Assembly (NCBI GenBank): GCA_021324115.1
Contig: JAJPJS010000004.1
Location: 1-44,772 of the forward strand
Direction of reading: 5' to 3'
DNA from: Nitrososphaerota archaeon
GTDB taxonomy: Archaea; Thermoproteota; Nitrososphaeria; Conexivisphaerales; DTJL01
DNA length: 44,772 bases
Part shown: positions 8,483-16,879 of the stretch, one piece after another
How positions within the stretch are numbered: position 1 is the first letter of the stretch
Layout: each line of letters opens with the position of its first letter
The notes under the pieces: generated by a model
Told to the model about the DNA's origin: nothing
Databases searched by the model: none
What the model saw: only the letters and a program-made list of their open reading frames with translations
Made by a program: the position numbers and the translations under genes

Positions 8483-10150
8483 TCAGTCCGAAATGCTCCC
8501 CAGGACCGCACCCTTTGAGATGGGTTGTACTACCTCTGAATAAATGGACAGCCAGGATCTCTTCATTTTCTGCCTCTTTGGTCTCCAGGCTGCCATACGT
8601 GTCTTTAACTCTTCATCGCTGATCAATATATCCACCCTCTTCTTTTCCAGGTCGACAGATACCATATCTCCATCAGCGACCACCGCCAGAGGGCCGCCTT
8701 CTGCCGCCTCGGGCATCACCTGTCCTATCGTAAGCCCTCTTAATTCGCCAGAAAGTTCGCCATCTGTAATCACTGCGACCTTTTCGGCCAGGCCGGCCCC
8801 GTTAAGTGATGCAACGAAGCTTGCCGCGAATACGGTTCCTGGTCCTCCCTTGGGACCGAGACCCCTCAGGACTGCCACATCACCAGGCTTGAAGTCGTTT
8901 ATGTGATTGAAGGCGTCTTCTTCACTTTCGAACACCCTGGCTGGGCCTTTTAAGAACTTCATGTGAGAAGGTATTCCAGCATTCTTTACTATGGCGCCAT
9001 CAGGTGCAAGGTTTCCTCTGACTATTGTCAAACCCGCCTCCTTCTTGAATGGATTGTGCAATGGTCTGATGATTTCTTCATCCACTCCACCTACCTTCGA
9101 CAAGACCTCGCCAATCGAAATCCCAGCGACCGTCATTGCATCCAGGTGCAACTGTGGTGATAACTGTTTCATTACACCAAGCACGCCTCCCGCTCTTTCC
9201 AGGTCTTCGATTCTGTATTTGCCGTTGGGTCTTATTGATGTGAGCTGACTTGCACCATCTGCACACTTCTCGAAGCAAGCGACAACGTCAAAATCAAGCT
9301 CTGCTTCCGTAGCTATTGCCGCCAAATGCCTGACCACGTTGACAGAGCCACCTATAGCCTGAACCAGCCTGACTGAATTCTCGATCGACCTTTCGGTAAT
9401 TATGTCGCGTGGAAGTATATTGCGCTCTACAAGACTGACTATCTGTTCGCCTGACCTAGAAGCCATCTGGAAGAGTTTCTCGCCGCCCGCTCTTACCGGA
9501 GAGCTGCCAGGCAAAGACATACCCAGAGCTTCGCTCACCATGTGCATTGTATTGGCCGTTCCCAACCCAGGACAGACACCAGGACCGCAAACTGCAACGT
9601 CCGCCATTCTTTGCAAGTGTGCGAGGCTCATAAGGTTCTTCTTATATGCACCCACTCCCTCATAGACATCCTGCCAGTCAACACTTTCCCCATCCAGGTA
9701 TCCTCCGAGCTGATAGCCGCACGGCACGATTATAGTCGGTATGTTGAGTCTGGCAGCTGCCATTAGATGAGCGGGTGTTGTCTTGTCACACGATGAAAGA
9801 CACACCATGCCATCGAGCAACGCACCTTCAACCATCACTTCGATGTCATTCACGATCAAATCCCTGGAAGGAAGTATGTACCTGGCATTTTTACCAACGC
9901 TGGTTATTGCATCGCTTGGTGCGGTGGTTCTTATTTCAAAGGGTAGGCCTCCGGCACTTCTTATCGCTTCCTGCACCTTCTTGGAGACTTCATCAAGATG
10001 AATGTAGCATACGGAAAGATTCGAAGAAGAATTGACGACGGCTATCTTTGGCTTGTTGAAGTCCTCATCTTTTATTCCAATAGCCTTCCACTGCATCCTC
10101 TGTATTGCCCATAGCGTTGTTCCCGGTTCAAGAACACTTCTCAAATTCAT
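8483..10150 (-). CDS. IlvD/Edd-family dehydratase
   Basis: The 555-residue protein is an iron-sulfur dehydratase of the dihydroxyacid / phosphogluconate / sugar-acid dehydratase family. Three cluster cysteines are visible: C48 (SVCYIHL), C121 (SSCDKTTP) and C193 (GVCPGLGTANTM). The late active-site segment TDGELSGELRG corresponds to the TDGRFSG segment of IlvD. I chose ATG 10150 rather than an upstream start at 10216 because family sequence begins with LRS and a TATA-like box (10174-10181) lies 28 bases before it. It could be biosynthetic IlvD, but its place upstream of two dehydrogenases and near an aldolase and transporter favours a sugar-acid dehydratase such as gluconate or arabinonate dehydratase. 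Confidence 0.94.
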   Translation of the reverse strand: MNLRSVLEPGTTLWAIQRMQWKAIGIKDEDFNKPKIAVVNSSSNLSVCYIHLDEVSKKVQEAIRSAGGLPFEIRTTAPSDAITSVGKNARYILPSRDLIVNDIEVMVEGALLDGMVCLSSCDKTTPAHLMAAARLNIPTIIVPCGYQLGGYLDGESVDWQDVYEGVGAYKKNLMSLAHLQRMADVAVCGPGVCPGLGTANTMHMVSEALGMSLPGSSPVRAGGEKLFQMASRSGEQIVSLVERNILPRDIITERSIENSVRLVQAIGGSVNVVRHLAAIATEAELDFDVVACFEKCADGASQLTSIRPNGKYRIEDLERAGGVLGVMKQLSPQLHLDAMTVAGISIGEVLSKVGGVDEEIIRPLHNPFKKEAGLTIVRGNLAPDGAIVKNAGIPSHMKFLKGPARVFESEEDAFNHINDFKPGDVAVLRGLGPKGGPGTVFAASFVASLNGAGLAEKVAVITDGELSGELRGLTIGQVMPEAAEGGPLAVVADGDMVSVDLEKKRVDILISDEELKTRMAAWRPKRQKMKRSWLSIYSEVVQPISKGAVLGSISD

Positions 10151-10173
10151 TGAAGGGTACGCCGCCAAAAGCA

Positions 10174-10181
10174 CTTTTATG
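10174..10181 (-). promoter_or_regulatory. TATA-like box of the dehydratase operon
   Basis: On the minus strand the sequence CATAAAAG lies about 28 bases before ATG 10150, the distance expected for a leaderless or nearly leaderless archaeal transcript. It supports the shorter start of the dehydratase. Confidence 0.4.
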
Positions 10182-10238
10182 TCTTTCCGCAGTGGATGGA
10201 AAATGAATAAAAACATGATGTAAAAGCAAGAACACGAA

Positions 10239-11291
10239 ATGACTGGTTATCAGGATGTAAGATTCGGGTTCAAGGTTCCATTTTATCCGATTGATCTTGT
10301 CTTGAGTTCAGCTGTAGAAGTGGAGAGGGTCGGTTTCAGCTCGGTTTGGACCGCAGATCATATGGTGGGAATATCTTTGGATAGGAGGGATTGTTACTCC
10401 GCGTGGTCCATACTGAGCGCGCTGTCGATGAATACAAGCAAGGTCCTGCTGGGGACCTCTGTTTCCGATCCATGCAGGTTTCATCCGGCTACGATGGCCC
10501 AGTTTGCAATGACGATTGAGGAGTTGTCTTCAGGTCGTTTCATCTTTGGCATAGGGGCTGGTGAAGCGCAGAACACAATGCCTTACGGAATTGAGTGTTC
10601 GAAGCCTTTATCGAAACTCGGAGAAGCGATCGAAGTTATAAGGTTGCTTCTAACGGGAAACGAAATCAGCTTCTCGGGTCGGTATTATACGCTAAATAAA
10701 GCTTCATTGAAGCCGGGTCTGAGTGGAAGGGGTGTACCGATCTGGCTGGCGGCTAACTCTGGAAGAACCATAAAGCTCACAGCAAAGTCCGGGGATGGAT
10801 GGATACCTTTAGGCGTTGTCTTTGACCCTGAATCTTATGGTAGTACCTTGAAGAAGATGTTATCAATCAAGCGACAATTTAGGGGAGAAGAAGAGAAAAT
10901 TGAACCTTCACTCTTCCTTCATGTGGCAATTGCCGATGAAGAAAAACAGGCGCAAAAGATGGCCGAGGTTGCTGGGAAATTACAGGTTCTTGGTTGGCTG
11001 CCAGAAGCCTTCCCTGAGCTTTCAGAAGGAGAACGAGAAAGGTTAAACTTCAGCAAGCTTGTATTTGACGATTCAACAAGCAAGGTGTTGAGGGAAATTA
11101 TACCGAAGCTTTCTATGGAAGCTGTGCTGAAAAGAACTGTTGTCGGTAGTCCGAGTCAATGTTTGGAGAAGATAGACAGATATGTAAAAGCAGGCGCTAA
11201 ACATATCATCGTATCTTTCATGGGTGGAAATGATAGGTTACGGGAATCGATTCGATTTTTTAGCTCGGAAATAATTCAATACTACAGATGA
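10239..11291 (+). CDS. LLM-class oxidoreductase, probably F420-dependent (Mer/FGD-like)
   Basis: This 350-residue luciferase-fold protein has FGFKVPFYPIDLV at the start, GFSSVWTADHMVG, the non-prolyl-cis-like segment LLGTSVSDPCRFHPATMAQ and GRFIFGIGAGEAQNTMPYG. The TADH and GIGAGE motifs resemble methylenetetrahydromethanopterin reductase and F420-dependent glucose-6-phosphate dehydrogenase, and a C-terminal VVGSPSQCLEKIDRYVKAGA is typical. The likely cofactor is F420; the substrate is unknown and could be a sugar or a hydroxylated intermediate of the same pathway. It is divergent from the dehydratase operon, with 88 bases between starts, so the two probably share control. Confidence 0.92.
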   Translation: MTGYQDVRFGFKVPFYPIDLVLSSAVEVERVGFSSVWTADHMVGISLDRRDCYSAWSILSALSMNTSKVLLGTSVSDPCRFHPATMAQFAMTIEELSSGRFIFGIGAGEAQNTMPYGIECSKPLSKLGEAIEVIRLLLTGNEISFSGRYYTLNKASLKPGLSGRGVPIWLAANSGRTIKLTAKSGDGWIPLGVVFDPESYGSTLKKMLSIKRQFRGEEEKIEPSLFLHVAIADEEKQAQKMAEVAGKLQVLGWLPEAFPELSEGERERLNFSKLVFDDSTSKVLREIIPKLSMEAVLKRTVVGSPSQCLEKIDRYVKAGAKHIIVSFMGGNDRLRESIRFFSSEIIQYYR

Positions 11292-11924
11292 CTGACAAGA
11301 CTTATTGTAATCAAGATTGTGTTTATGATTTTAAAAGGTTGTTAAAAATGATTATAGGGAGAACTCTGGTTCTGGAATCTTTTTCATATCTGAAGCTGAA
11401 GTGAATTCGAAGCAAGTTGGATGGCATTGACCCGTACTCGCCTTATTAGAATCCAACATCGATGTTACTGAGCTAAAGTTGCACCAAGACCTTAGTACCT
11501 TTATTCACTTCATATTACACTTGGCGTAGTTGCAGACTTGTGATTGAAGCTCTGTTGCAGATTAGCTGAGCTGTTCCAAACCTTGGAAATATGACATTAG
11601 ATCTAGATGCAACTCTCCTCTCTGGAAGCTCTCTCTGAATGTCGTTTAAACCCAGTTCTGCATTTACCAGATACTTCTTGGTTCGATTCAGGATATGCCA
11701 TGTCAATTCAATCATCCGCCAGCTTCCAAAACCGCATCAAAATGTGAACATGTTTTAAAACTTGGAGAAATAGTGATTAGGCGCCCTGCAGTTGAATTTA
11801 TAAAATATAATTATATTGTAATGTCTTTAATGCACTCTTGAATATTACAGAGGGTCTGGTTATTCAACCCACCTAAAAAGAGGGAAGTTCCAGTCAGCAT
11901 ACTCGAAGTTGTAAGCCCGCCTAC
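11292..11924. other. Intergenic stretch without a convincing gene
   Basis: About 630 bases that separate the metabolic island from the accessory region. The longest frame (minus strand, 11515-11715, 66 codons) shows no recognisable motif, and stops are frequent in all frames. Local composition is A/T-rich around 11790-11840. This may be decayed sequence. Confidence 0.5.
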
Positions 11925-12590
11925 TTAAGGTCGTCTGATGGTATCTTCAGACTGTTCTCTATATTTTACCTGACCCTTGACAGGGTCATACCAATTCTTA
12001 AATTCTGATGGGTTGCTTACGGTGCGCACAGCAGCAAAGGCGACGATCTTAACGTTAGGATAAATATCAGCCAACCTCCAAGCGGCTCCCATAATAGTAT
12101 GTCCTCGTGTTATAACATCATCTATTAAGATTATGTCAGAGAACTCGTAGAAGCTTTTTAGGACACAAAGCGAATCATGATGCGCTTGCGGAAGAGGTCT
12201 GTCACTGGGTCTACTTGTTGATGACCGATTGACTGGATAAGCTCTTTTCAAGATTTTTATCCTCTTTCCAAGTCCCTTAGCCTCTAAAGCCAAGGCTATT
12301 CTGTCAGGCGCCCATAGAGCATCCTTGACCTGAAGTGAGCTACTCGGAATAGGTACGAGAGCCGAATCCACCTTGAAAAAATAGTTGAATGGCAATTGAT
12401 CCATTCTCTTTGTGATGTAGTTGGCAATCCATTGCGACATAAGCATTCCCTTAGGATCATTTCCCGTCTTGACCACACTATCGCTTTTAACGAACTGCAT
12501 TATTTTTCTGGCTTCATTAAACTTCTCTTCATTGACTTTACGAGAACAGTAAGATAGGAGTGAGCCAAATTCTATTTCCCGTAGACTCAA
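11925..12590 (-). CDS. Phosphoribosyltransferase (ComFC-like), partner of a DprA-like gene
   Basis: The 221-residue protein has a type I phosphoribosyltransferase signature IILIDDVITRGHTI, which binds the ribose phosphate of PRPP, preceded by VDSALVPIPSSSLQ and followed by a typical AFAAVRT strand. Unlike ComFC proteins it lacks an N-terminal zinc ribbon; instead it has about 75 residues of predicted helix. It is translationally coupled to the DprA-like gene upstream by a 4-base overlap (12587-12590), so the two products are probably made in fixed ratio and may act together. Linked DprA-like and PRTase genes have been noted by comparative genomics in predicted conflict systems, where they may handle nucleotides or signals. 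The function here is not shown. Confidence 0.82.
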   Translation of the reverse strand: MSLREIEFGSLLSYCSRKVNEEKFNEARKIMQFVKSDSVVKTGNDPKGMLMSQWIANYITKRMDQLPFNYFFKVDSALVPIPSSSLQVKDALWAPDRIALALEAKGLGKRIKILKRAYPVNRSSTSRPSDRPLPQAHHDSLCVLKSFYEFSDIILIDDVITRGHTIMGAAWRLADIYPNVKIVAFAAVRTVSNPSEFKNWYDPVKGQVKYREQSEDTIRRP

Positions 12591-13273
12591 AATTCTACCG
12601 TGTACTCCAGATTTGGTAGGGGTAAAGCTTCGAGCAGCTCGTCCACGCTTTCAAGCTTTCTTGCACCATACTTGATCATCTCCTTAGGCCAGCTCAGCGA
12701 TTTTGCAAATATCTCCTTCGATATGAAAAGCGGCCTCCCCAATCTCAAAGTCTCCCATCCTTGTGACAACGCACCGCTACTTTCTCCTGCTTCGACTATT
12801 ATCGATGCATCTGAGACCAATGCCATGGTTCTGTTTCTTAAGACAAAATCTCTAGGCTTGGTTATATGTCCCGAAGGATACTGACTTATCACCATCTGCT
12901 CTCTCATCATGATCTTCTGTAGTTCGCAGTTCTCTGGGGGATAGCATCTGTCAAGAGGAGTACCCAGTACGGCTATCGTTTTTCCTCTGCTCTCAATAGC
13001 AGCTGTATGAGCAGCGGTGTCAATGCCTCTAGCTAATCCACTGACGATGACTATTCCTTGTCTGCCAAGTTCGCTCGCTAACCTCCTTGCAGTTTCCAAG
13101 CCTTGCGACGACGCCTGACGTGTACCCACGATGGATACACGAGGCCCTGGGAGGGGTATATCGATGCTGCCGGAAACGAATAGAATTTTTGGAGCATATT
13201 TAGCCTCGATATCATTCAAAGCGTGACCTAGCAGTCCTTCTGGAGTGATCTGTCTGATTCCTGTAACCATCAT
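12587..13273 (-). CDS. DprA/Smf-like Rossmann protein
   Basis: The 228-residue product carries the DprA/Smf Rossmann-like domain: VSIVGTRQASSQGLE, IVSGLARGIDTAAHTAA, TIAVLGTPLDRCYPPENC and the FVLRNRTMALVSDASIIVEAG segment with its GSSGAL-type phosphate loop (ESSGALSQG). There is no N-terminal SAM domain or C-terminal winged helix, so it is a minimal form of about 230 residues against about 300-380 for competence DprA. The start is ATG 13273, or TTG 13276; a TATTTATA box 25 bases upstream indicates a leaderless transcript. It overlaps the phosphoribosyltransferase gene by 4 bases. A role in DNA uptake is not implied; the SLOG-like fold can bind nucleotides. Confidence 0.86.
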   Translation of the reverse strand: MMVTGIRQITPEGLLGHALNDIEAKYAPKILFVSGSIDIPLPGPRVSIVGTRQASSQGLETARRLASELGRQGIVIVSGLARGIDTAAHTAAIESRGKTIAVLGTPLDRCYPPENCELQKIMMREQMVISQYPSGHITKPRDFVLRNRTMALVSDASIIVEAGESSGALSQGWETLRLGRPLFISKEIFAKSLSWPKEMIKYGARKLESVDELLEALPLPNLEYTVEF

Positions 13274-13294
13274 CAATATCTACAGTAGTAGAGC

Positions 13295-13303
13295 CTATTT
13301 ATA
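13295..13303 (-). promoter_or_regulatory. TATA box of the DprA-like operon
   Basis: On the minus strand the sequence ATATAAATA lies about 25 bases before the DprA-like start codon at 13276-13273, with little room for a 5' leader. Confidence 0.5.
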
Positions 13304-13327
13304 TGTGATATGTTTGGATGAGATGGG

Positions 13328-14836
13328 TTAAGCAAGTCCTGCATCCATTGTTCGTCTATGGTTTGTGAATGGCCGGATCGCCTGATTTACTGATTTGCGC
13401 TCAATGTTTGCGTATGACCTCCAACTTGAAATTATCAATGTTATTGTCCATTCCTTTGCTAGTAGGTTGATAAATGCTACATTCATCCATGGCGTCAATA
13501 TAGCAAGAAGTCGAGGTAACAAAGTTTCGCGCGTGTAATCTTTACCAGAGTAGGCTTGCTCCAGCTGCTTCGCACATTCGTCGAGAGTTGTATGTGCCAC
13601 TGTACTTTTTCTAGGCTCATTTTCCTGTCGTGTTTTGTAAAACCTGACAATGTTGTCGAGGTCTGTGGCTTTCACAAAAAGTGGGGAATGCGTCACATAG
13701 ATAACCTGGAAATTAACAGAATCGGTTGATTTTGACAATCTCTCCAAGACAGATGAAAGATGCCTCTGCCTGCTCGGATGCTGATATAATTCAGGTTCTT
13801 CGATGGCAAGTGCAAGTGTCCTTGTATCTTCACCTGTTTGCTGCTTGGTGCTAAATTGTTCAGCGTTATGCTCAAGGAGAGCCATTATGAAGGCTCTTTG
13901 TGTGCCATGCCCCACACTCGCAACATCAGTTTTATGCTCATCTTCATTTAATTTCGCACTCACGCGAAAGCTTGAAAGGATGTCTATTTCTTCAGTACCA
14001 ACCTCCAATTCAGCTCTTACTCCAAGTGCAAAGTTGGTCAATTTCTTATTCAGCCCTTGTTCAACACTTTTCATTTCCTCTCCCTGCATGATTTTCCGGT
14101 ATTTTGTCTTGGTCTCCTGCTCGATTTCAGCGGCCTCTGGGTTCTTCCTTAACGCACTTCTGACCGTATGTTCAATCAATTTACCTAGCTCAGACCCACG
14201 CGCCTCTTCAGACTCCTCTTCGGCCTCCTTTACCGCAGGAATCAGCAGAAAATCTATGAATTGCTTGAGATATCCGGACCCAACATTTGTATAGCCAAAG
14301 AACTGGTACTCCTTTCGTGTTTTTTTACATCTATTTGGATTATGCTTCTCCCAAGATTCCAAAGCACCCAAAATGCCTTTTTTGGTTGTTTCTTCAGGCA
14401 GGTCTGGATAGATGTTGCGTAGCTCCGCATACTGCCTTTGCACCTCCTTAGCATCTCCAGCATTCCTTACCCGGTCAAAAACTGGGTTGGATAATGTAAA
14501 GCCAAAGTATTTTTGAAAGAACTTGTTGTCTTCCGAAGACACTTCCTTTATGATAATCAACTTATCATCATGAACGTATTCGTTGAATTTGCCCTTCTCC
14601 TCTTCTGTCAATTGGGAGAATTTAACTTCAATTTCGATCGGTTTGTTTGTGTTTCTGTTCCAGAAGTCCTCGATGCTGAATTTTACATTGGCTCGATTAA
14701 GAAATCCAGAGCCTTGAGGAGATTTGATTCGCTACTGCTATCATCGCCAACAATGATAGTCCCTTCATGAACAGAAACGGCAATATCCTTTAGAGAGCGG
14801 AAACTGCGGCTTCGAACTTCGCTGATGATTAGACAA
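13328..14836 (-). pseudogene. Decayed OLD-family ATP-dependent nuclease (AAA15 type)
   Basis: The 3' part encodes an ABC-type ATPase C-half with a signature-like VGHGTQRAFIMALLE, Walker B LALAIEEPELYQHPSRQ and switch histidine in YVTHSPLFV, as in OLD/AAA15 endonucleases. The N-terminal half lies upstream in another frame: SEVRSRSFRSLKDI and then GTIIVGDDSSSESNLLKAL, where a Walker A GxNxSGKSN is expected. One missing T near 14702-14705 separates this from FLNRANVKFSIEDFW. No start codon is found in the first frame. At the 3' end the sequence turns after LTPWMN into unrelated residues, so the TOPRIM nuclease domain is absent. Start, Walker A, frame and nuclease domain are all lost, so this is a pseudogene. 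Confidence 0.82.
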
Positions 14837-14859
14837 AATCACCAAAGTTTCGATTGGTG

Positions 14860-15123
14860 TCATAATGAAATAATTATGCAGGGCCTGACAACGCCTATTC
14901 TACGCCACCGAACCGAGCTTGGGTTACATAAGATATCGGGTCGTGTGACTAGCGTTTCATAATCCTGTCTTAGTTGAGTCGAGCCGCTCTTTGTATCAAC
15001 CACGATTCCGAGGTTCGGGTTCTGACTCGGATTGATGCTAAAGTCCCCCTTCTTGCCGCCACGAATTGTTGGGGCATACCTACCAAGGTCGTCCTTTTTG
15101 ATGTTCGGGCTGACATTGTTCAC
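14860..15123 (-). CDS. Unknown ORF, possibly a fragment
   Basis: This frame of 87 codons (open upstream to about 15163 without a clear start) reads NVSPNIKKDDLGRYAPT and later SINPSQNPNLGIVVDTKSG. I do not recognise it. The composition is balanced and the frame is G+C-rich in third positions compared with the adjacent OLD pseudogene, so it may be real or a remnant of a transferred gene. It lies between the OLD pseudogene and the G+C-rich zinc-ribbon pair. Confidence 0.3.
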   Translation of the reverse strand: MNNVSPNIKKDDLGRYAPTIRGGKKGDFSINPSQNPNLGIVVDTKSGSTQLRQDYETLVTRPDILCNPSSVRWRRIGVVRPCIIISL

Positions 15124-15295
15124 GCGCGATAGGAGGGCCCTGGCCGTGTGAAGGAGGCTGTATCAAAAAATTCTTACTGCGACGTCAAGTAAATCATATC
15201 ACTGAGGGATAGCATCAAAGTTCAATGCACACTTTCAAATCCGAACCTCTCTGGCGCTACCCGTTGGTCAAATCCCCCTAGACTTGGGTGTGCTC

Positions 15296-16864
15296 TCAAA
15301 TGGAGTAAGCTGTGAACTCCCTCTCGTCGCCCACGAAGGGAGACATTGAAGATGGCAACCCAGGTATTGCCAGCCAGCCGTTGCTGATTGTCCCTCCAAC
15401 GTAAACCAGCTGGGTGACCGATGGTATGCCTATCCTCAGCTTTCCCTGTAATCTCTGACGAACCCTCTCGAGATAAATGTTGGCCATCTTCTCTGCCTCA
15501 AGTTTGGTGGAGAATGGCGGTAAGACCGGTGAAGAAGGCGGGATGCGAGTCTTGGACGAAACCAGCGAAGCATAGCCAATCCCTGTGGTGAGGGTCTTCT
15601 CCCTCCCCATGATTCTGTCAGAGAAGGTCGATTCTGACCGGACGGAGAATATGTCGGTGACTAGAGCCTGCGGCTGGCTCAAGATGTACTGAGGCTGCAT
15701 GGTGAATGTCGCAGGAATCAGTATGCGCTCCTGCACCGCCTGGCCCTTCTTCATGAACAGGGCACCTGTCTCGAAAGAGTAGCTTAGGTCGGCAAGCCAA
15801 CACGCGACCCAGATCCCTCCGGTGCCTAGTCCGTTGATGGTGGGGTTGCCTCCTTTGGCCAAGCTTACGTCGTGGAAGAATGTCGCTAACTCTCTGAAAG
15901 TCTCAGAGTCAAGGTATTCGCCAGAGGAGAGACTTACCCCGCCGTTCGCTCTCGCCTTCTCGAAGCCCTTGACGTAAGTCTCGAACTTCGCCAGCGATTC
16001 CATATGGTTCGGGGTGTACGACCTTGATGCCCTGACCGACTCCAGGACGAGCTTCATGGACATCACTATTCCTCTTTCCGCCTTGATCGCTGGATACCAT
16101 GAAGCGATCGAAGGCTGGCGCATTACTTCTCCTTGTGCTCCGGCCAGGAACTTTTCGGCCTCCTCCAGCTTTCGTTCGGCTCCAGCCATGTCTCCGTCGA
16201 TCAATAGCGCAGTCCCCTCGCTGAGGGAGGCAAGACCCCGCATTCTGTTCGCCGCCCCAGTCCTAGACTTGTCCACTTCCAATGTCGTCGCAGCACCTTC
16301 GAAGTTCTTCGCAATCGTGTGGTAGCTGCGTGGGCCGGGTTCGAGGTAGATCCTCATCACGTTCGATAGGTACCCGTATGTTTCTGTGGTCGCCACTGCC
16401 TCGTTAATGAAAGCACTCTGGTCCTCGGACTGCGCAAAGGTCGCCAATTCATGGAACCTCGCCGCTTGCCCAAGCGTTTCCCTCGGGTCGCCCGTCATTC
16501 CGTCAATCATTCCACGAAATGGTTTGGCAAATGGCGGAAGGAAGAGCGGACTGGCGCCGAGTTTCGCCAGTTGCATCGTGATTGAGTTGACCTTGCTGTT
16601 CACCTGTCCTCTGACGATCTGTTCGAAAATCTGGGCCCTTGCCACCGGGTCCACGTTGGCAACAGTCATTGACGCAGCGGGGACTATGGATTTGACCCAT
16701 CCGTAGATGTCGGCCCTCAGTTGTGTTATGTACCTCTCGATCTCGACTCTTTGTTGGGCTGTCCCGCAGTAGGAGCAATTGATTATCTCGGTGTCTCCCA
16801 AGGCAGGAAGCGGGGCCCCGCAGTGCGGACACCTCAACGATTGGTAGTTCTGCATCCCGCTCAT
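15296..16864 (-). CDS. Zinc-ribbon protein with long helical region
   Basis: The 522-residue product begins with a rubredoxin-like zinc ribbon: CPHCGAPL and CSYCGTAQ supply C12, C15, C30 and C33. Residues about 40-330 look mostly helical, with stretches such as LLIDGDMAGAERKLEEAEKF that resemble TPR-type repeats. The last 150 residues look beta-rich. No catalytic motif or membrane segment is evident. It follows the 329-residue gene directly and the stop and start of the two lie within one ATGAG tandem repeat. Both genes are clearly richer in G and C than their neighbours, which suggests a shared origin by transfer. Function unknown; an adaptor or scaffold is a guess. Confidence 0.75.
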   Translation of the reverse strand: MSGMQNYQSLRCPHCGAPLPALGDTEIINCSYCGTAQQRVEIERYITQLRADIYGWVKSIVPAASMTVANVDPVARAQIFEQIVRGQVNSKVNSITMQLAKLGASPLFLPPFAKPFRGMIDGMTGDPRETLGQAARFHELATFAQSEDQSAFINEAVATTETYGYLSNVMRIYLEPGPRSYHTIAKNFEGAATTLEVDKSRTGAANRMRGLASLSEGTALLIDGDMAGAERKLEEAEKFLAGAQGEVMRQPSIASWYPAIKAERGIVMSMKLVLESVRASRSYTPNHMESLAKFETYVKGFEKARANGGVSLSSGEYLDSETFRELATFFHDVSLAKGGNPTINGLGTGGIWVACWLADLSYSFETGALFMKKGQAVQERILIPATFTMQPQYILSQPQALVTDIFSVRSESTFSDRIMGREKTLTTGIGYASLVSSKTRIPPSSPVLPPFSTKLEAEKMANIYLERVRQRLQGKLRIGIPSVTQLVYVGGTISNGWLAIPGLPSSMSPFVGDEREFTAYSI

Positions 16865-16879
16865 CTCATCTCATCTCAT
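16860..16879 (-). repeat. Four tandem copies of ATGAG at the gene junction
   Basis: On the minus strand ATGAG is repeated four times. The TGA stop of the 329-residue gene lies in the first two units and the ATG start of the 522-residue gene lies in the last unit, 6 bases further on. Changing the copy number would change the spacing between stop and start but could not fuse the frames, since the stop is formed by the first two copies. Confidence 0.85.

Noticed and set aside
11515-11715. 66-codon minus-strand frame in the gap after the metabolic island
   Set aside because: No motif, no promoter or ribosome site and no neighbour that it fits; reported only as part of the gap.
13803-14294. 163-codon plus-strand frame across the OLD pseudogene
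   Set aside because: It is antisense to clear ATPase motifs and serine/leucine-rich in the way expected for a shadow frame.
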